Shown here: in pieces, positions 62,257-64,000 of the stretch
Layout of the letters: each line of letters starts with the position of its first letter
How positions within the stretch are numbered: position 1 is the first letter of the stretch
Source: Sinorhizobium arboris LMG 14919
Lineage (GTDB): Bacteria > Pseudomonadota > Alphaproteobacteria > Rhizobiales > Rhizobiaceae
Length of the DNA: 64,000 nt
Direction of reading: 5' to 3'
NCBI RefSeq assembly: GCF_000427465.1
Contig: NZ_KE386497.1
Location: 569,014-633,013, forward strand
Program-made: the position numbers and the translations under genes
Notes under the pieces: generated by a model
The model's input: only the letters and a program-made list of their open reading frames with translations
What the model was told of the DNA's origin: nothing
Databases searched by the model: none

Positions 62257-63011
62257 ACAAGCCTCTTTCCGGCCAGACAATCCTGGTGACCGGCGCATCG
62301 GGCGAGATTGGCCGCGCCATCATCAAGGCTTTGGCAGAGGACGGGGCCCGACCAATTATCCATTATGGCCGCAACCGAGCCGGCGCGGAAAGCCTGAATG
62401 CCGAGATCGACGGGAAAGGCATCATCGTGTCAGCCGATTTGTCGGCACCGGATGGCGCTTTCGCGCTCTGGCAGCGCTCGCTCGACGCGGCGGGTCGCAT
62501 CCATGGGCTGGTCAACAATGCCGGAATCCTGAGCCGCATTGCGATCGCCGCCGAACCCGATCAATGGCGCTCAGTTTGGCAAAAGGATTTCCAGGTCAAT
62601 TTCTTTGCCGCCGCCGATCTCGCGAAAGAAGCAATCCGGCATTTCAAGGCAAACGGTGGCGGACGTATCATCAACATGGCGAGCCGGGCCGGCCAGCGGG
62701 GCTATGCGGCGGACGCGATGCCCTATGGCGCGACAAAGGCGGCGCTTGTCAATTTGACCAAATCGATCGCCCGCAGCTTCGGCGCCGATGGTGTGACCGC
62801 GATTGCGATCGCACCCGGATGGGTGCGTACTCGCATGGCTGAGGAATTCGTTGCCAAGAACGGCAAGCAGGCGGCTGTCGGAGAAATTCCAATTGGCGAA
62901 ATGGCGGAACCGGAAGCGGTTGCTGAATTGGTTGCCTTCTCCCTTCGCGCCTCCCAGGCATCGCTGAACGGCGCGACACTCGACGTCAATGGCGGCAGCT
63001 ACATCCGTTAG
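62253..63011 (+). CDS. Short-chain dehydrogenase/reductase
   Basis: The product has 252 residues starting MNKPLSGQTILVTGASGEIGRAI (the usual GIG is EIG here). GLVNNAGILSRIAIA, catalytic region MASRAGQRGYAADAMPYGATKAAL, and IAIAPGWVRTRM. ATGA overlap with the aldehyde dehydrogenase. Probably acts on a hydroxy or keto acid related to the cluster's substrate; the exact step is unknown, because the four-step route is already covered by other genes. Confidence 0.82.
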   Translation: MNKPLSGQTILVTGASGEIGRAIIKALAEDGARPIIHYGRNRAGAESLNAEIDGKGIIVSADLSAPDGAFALWQRSLDAAGRIHGLVNNAGILSRIAIAAEPDQWRSVWQKDFQVNFFAAADLAKEAIRHFKANGGGRIINMASRAGQRGYAADAMPYGATKAALVNLTKSIARSFGADGVTAIAIAPGWVRTRMAEEFVAKNGKQAAVGEIPIGEMAEPEAVAELVAFSLRASQASLNGATLDVNGGSYIR

Positions 63012-63022
63012 GGAGAGATCGA

Positions 63023-63778
63023 ATGCAACGCTTCGAAGGCAAAGTCGCGGTGGTCACCGGCGCTGGCGGCGGAATAGGCTCGGCGATTGCCAAGCGCCTC
63101 GCCTCTGAAGGCGCGTTGGTCGTTGTAACTGACGCCAATGCAGAGGCTGCCAAGACGGTGACGGCAGATATCCGCACCGCTGGCTGGCAGGCCGAAATGA
63201 TTACGGCAAACATCGCGGAGAAAGGCGAATGCGCTTCGCTGATTTCCGACAGCTTTGCACTGCGTGGCCGCCTCGACGTGCTGGTCAACAATGCCGGCAT
63301 CAACCGGCGCGGCAACCTGCTGTCGCTCTCCGACGAGGACTGGTCGATCAGCTTTGCCGTCAACCTTGATGCGATGTTTCACCTTTGCCGCGCGGCGCTG
63401 CCACTGATGATCAAGGCCGGCGGCGGCGCAATCGTCAACACCGCGTCGCAATGGGGTCTTTATCCCGCACCAAACCACATCGCCTACAACACGACCAAGG
63501 CCGCCGTTGCCGCTTTTACCCAGAATCTCGCGCGCGACTATGCGCCGGACAAGATCCGCGTGAATGCCGTATGTCCCGGCGAGATCCACACGCCGATGCT
63601 GGAAGCGGGGGTCAAGCGCTCCGGCCGCACCATTGCCGACCTCGACAAGCTGGTCCCTTTCGGTCGTATCGGCAAGCCCGAGGAAGTCGCCGCTCTCGTC
63701 GCCTTCCTCGCCTCGGACGAAGCGCGATTCATCTGCGGCTCGCTGGTGGAAATCACCGGCGCGCAAGCGGTGGCGTAA
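63023..63778 (+). CDS. Short-chain dehydrogenase/reductase
   Basis: The product has 251 residues. VVTGAGGGIGSAIAKRL, DVLVNNAGINRRGNLLS, catalytic NTASQWGLYPAPNHIAYNTTKAAV and NAVCPGEIHTPML. FabG-like but with a catabolic-type pocket. It follows the previous SDR by 11 bases with GGGAGAG before the ATG. Two adjacent SDR genes suggest handling of both a hydroxyl and a keto intermediate of a second substrate. No specific assignment possible. Confidence 0.82.
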   Translation: MQRFEGKVAVVTGAGGGIGSAIAKRLASEGALVVVTDANAEAAKTVTADIRTAGWQAEMITANIAEKGECASLISDSFALRGRLDVLVNNAGINRRGNLLSLSDEDWSISFAVNLDAMFHLCRAALPLMIKAGGGAIVNTASQWGLYPAPNHIAYNTTKAAVAAFTQNLARDYAPDKIRVNAVCPGEIHTPMLEAGVKRSGRTIADLDKLVPFGRIGKPEEVAALVAFLASDEARFICGSLVEITGAQAVA

Positions 63779-63789
63779 GGAAGTAGCGC

Positions 63790-64000
63790 ATGGCGCACGG
63801 CAGCAGCGGCGACAGCATCAAGATTTCCTTTGAGGATCTTCGTGCCCTGTTGAAGCGGATATTCCTGAAGGCGGGTGCGGCGCAAACGGTCGCAGATATT
63901 CTGGCCGACAATTGCGCGGCCTGCGAACGGGATGGGTGCCACAGCCATGGCATTTTCCGCATGCCCGGCTATGTGACAAACCTGGAAACCGGATGGGTGG
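63790..64000 (+). CDS. Ldh2/malate dehydrogenase family oxidoreductase (3' end beyond window)
   Basis: Only the first 70 residues are present, cut by the right edge. ISFEDLRALLKRIFLKAGAAQTVADILADNCAACERDGCHSHGIFRMPGYV matches the N-terminus of the Ldh2/YlbC-type NAD(P) oxidoreductases with the catalytic His in SHGIFR. Members in hydroxyproline clusters act as pyrroline-2-carboxylate (ketimine) reductases producing L-proline. This would complete the AcnX route. Starts 11 bases after the SDR stop. Confidence 0.78.
   Translation, partial: MAHGSSGDSIKISFEDLRALLKRIFLKAGAAQTVADILADNCAACERDGCHSHGIFRMPGYVTNLETGWV

Noticed and set aside
60226..62298. Long open frame (690 codons) antisense to the dehydrogenase and aldehyde dehydrogenase genes
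   Set aside because: Low-complexity charged composition without motifs, antisense to clear enzymes. Shadow.
1..64000. tRNA, rRNA genes, CRISPR arrays, replication origin or complete insertion sequences
   Set aside because: None seen: no cloverleaf-like conserved stretches, no regular spaced repeats, no repABC genes and no intact transposase.

Overview
The window looks like a symbiotic or accessory megaplasmid of a member of the Rhizobiaceae (Sinorhizobium/Ensifer or Rhizobium type). The signs are high GC, a nod box in front of a nodM-type glucosamine-6-phosphate synthase, candidate sigma-54/NifA sites, typical rhizobial plasmid genes, and large catabolic operons of the kind carried on rhizobial megaplasmids. 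This is a judgement from gene content; no alignment or database search was run.

Layout. 1-7.4 kb is a decaying accessory region: an unrecognised repeat-bearing protein running off the left edge, a broken RTX gene, an intact VapBC module, and a leftward row of plasmid genes with several frameshifts (DUF7007-like gene, toprim protein, the tail of a large helicase/methylase), plus a secreted EEP-family phosphodiesterase. 7.7-10.2 kb is a leftward CoA-transferase / citryl-CoA lyase-like / cupin operon behind a possible NifA/sigma-54 promoter. 10.5-12.9 kb holds a hemN relic, a well-conserved nod box and nodM. 13-17.7 kb is a defence and mobile patch: AbiE toxin-antitoxin pair, HNH restriction-like protein, a truncated second endonuclease and an integrase fragment. 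17.76-19.8 kb is the most unusual locus: a sigma-54-like promoter, a Nif11-leader precursor peptide ending in a poly-valine tail, and a radical SAM peptide epimerase. 20.1-26.2 kb is a 5-oxoprolinase operon (pxpBCA) with biotin carrier and carboxylase genes and an aminotransferase. 26.2-35.5 kb is a LysR regulator divergent from an amino-acid-type ABC transporter and an L-idonate/gluconate operon ending in a truncated gnd. 36-43 kb is a damage-tolerance block (dinB, imuA, imuB, dnaE2) in which imuA and imuB are frameshifted as read. 43.4-47.6 kb pairs an Lrp regulator with diaminopropionate ammonia-lyase and two M20 amidohydrolases. 47.7-50.5 kb is a chemoreceptor-cheW operon. 50.9-64 kb is a hydroxyproline catabolic regulon.

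How the genes fit together. In the last block, a Cys/Cys proline-racemase-family epimerase, a D-amino-acid dehydrogenase (frameshifted), a DapA-family deaminase and an aldehyde dehydrogenase together make the trans-4-hydroxy-L-proline to 2-oxoglutarate route. An aconitase-X protein and an Ldh2-family reductase (cut by the right edge) fit cis-3-hydroxy-L-proline use. Four copies of the palindrome TGTCGACA in the two divergent promoter regions are the probable operators of the FadR-type GntR regulator. 

Many accessory genes are broken. Three of the breaks are one-base excesses in G or C runs, so raw-read confirmation matters before calling those genes dead.
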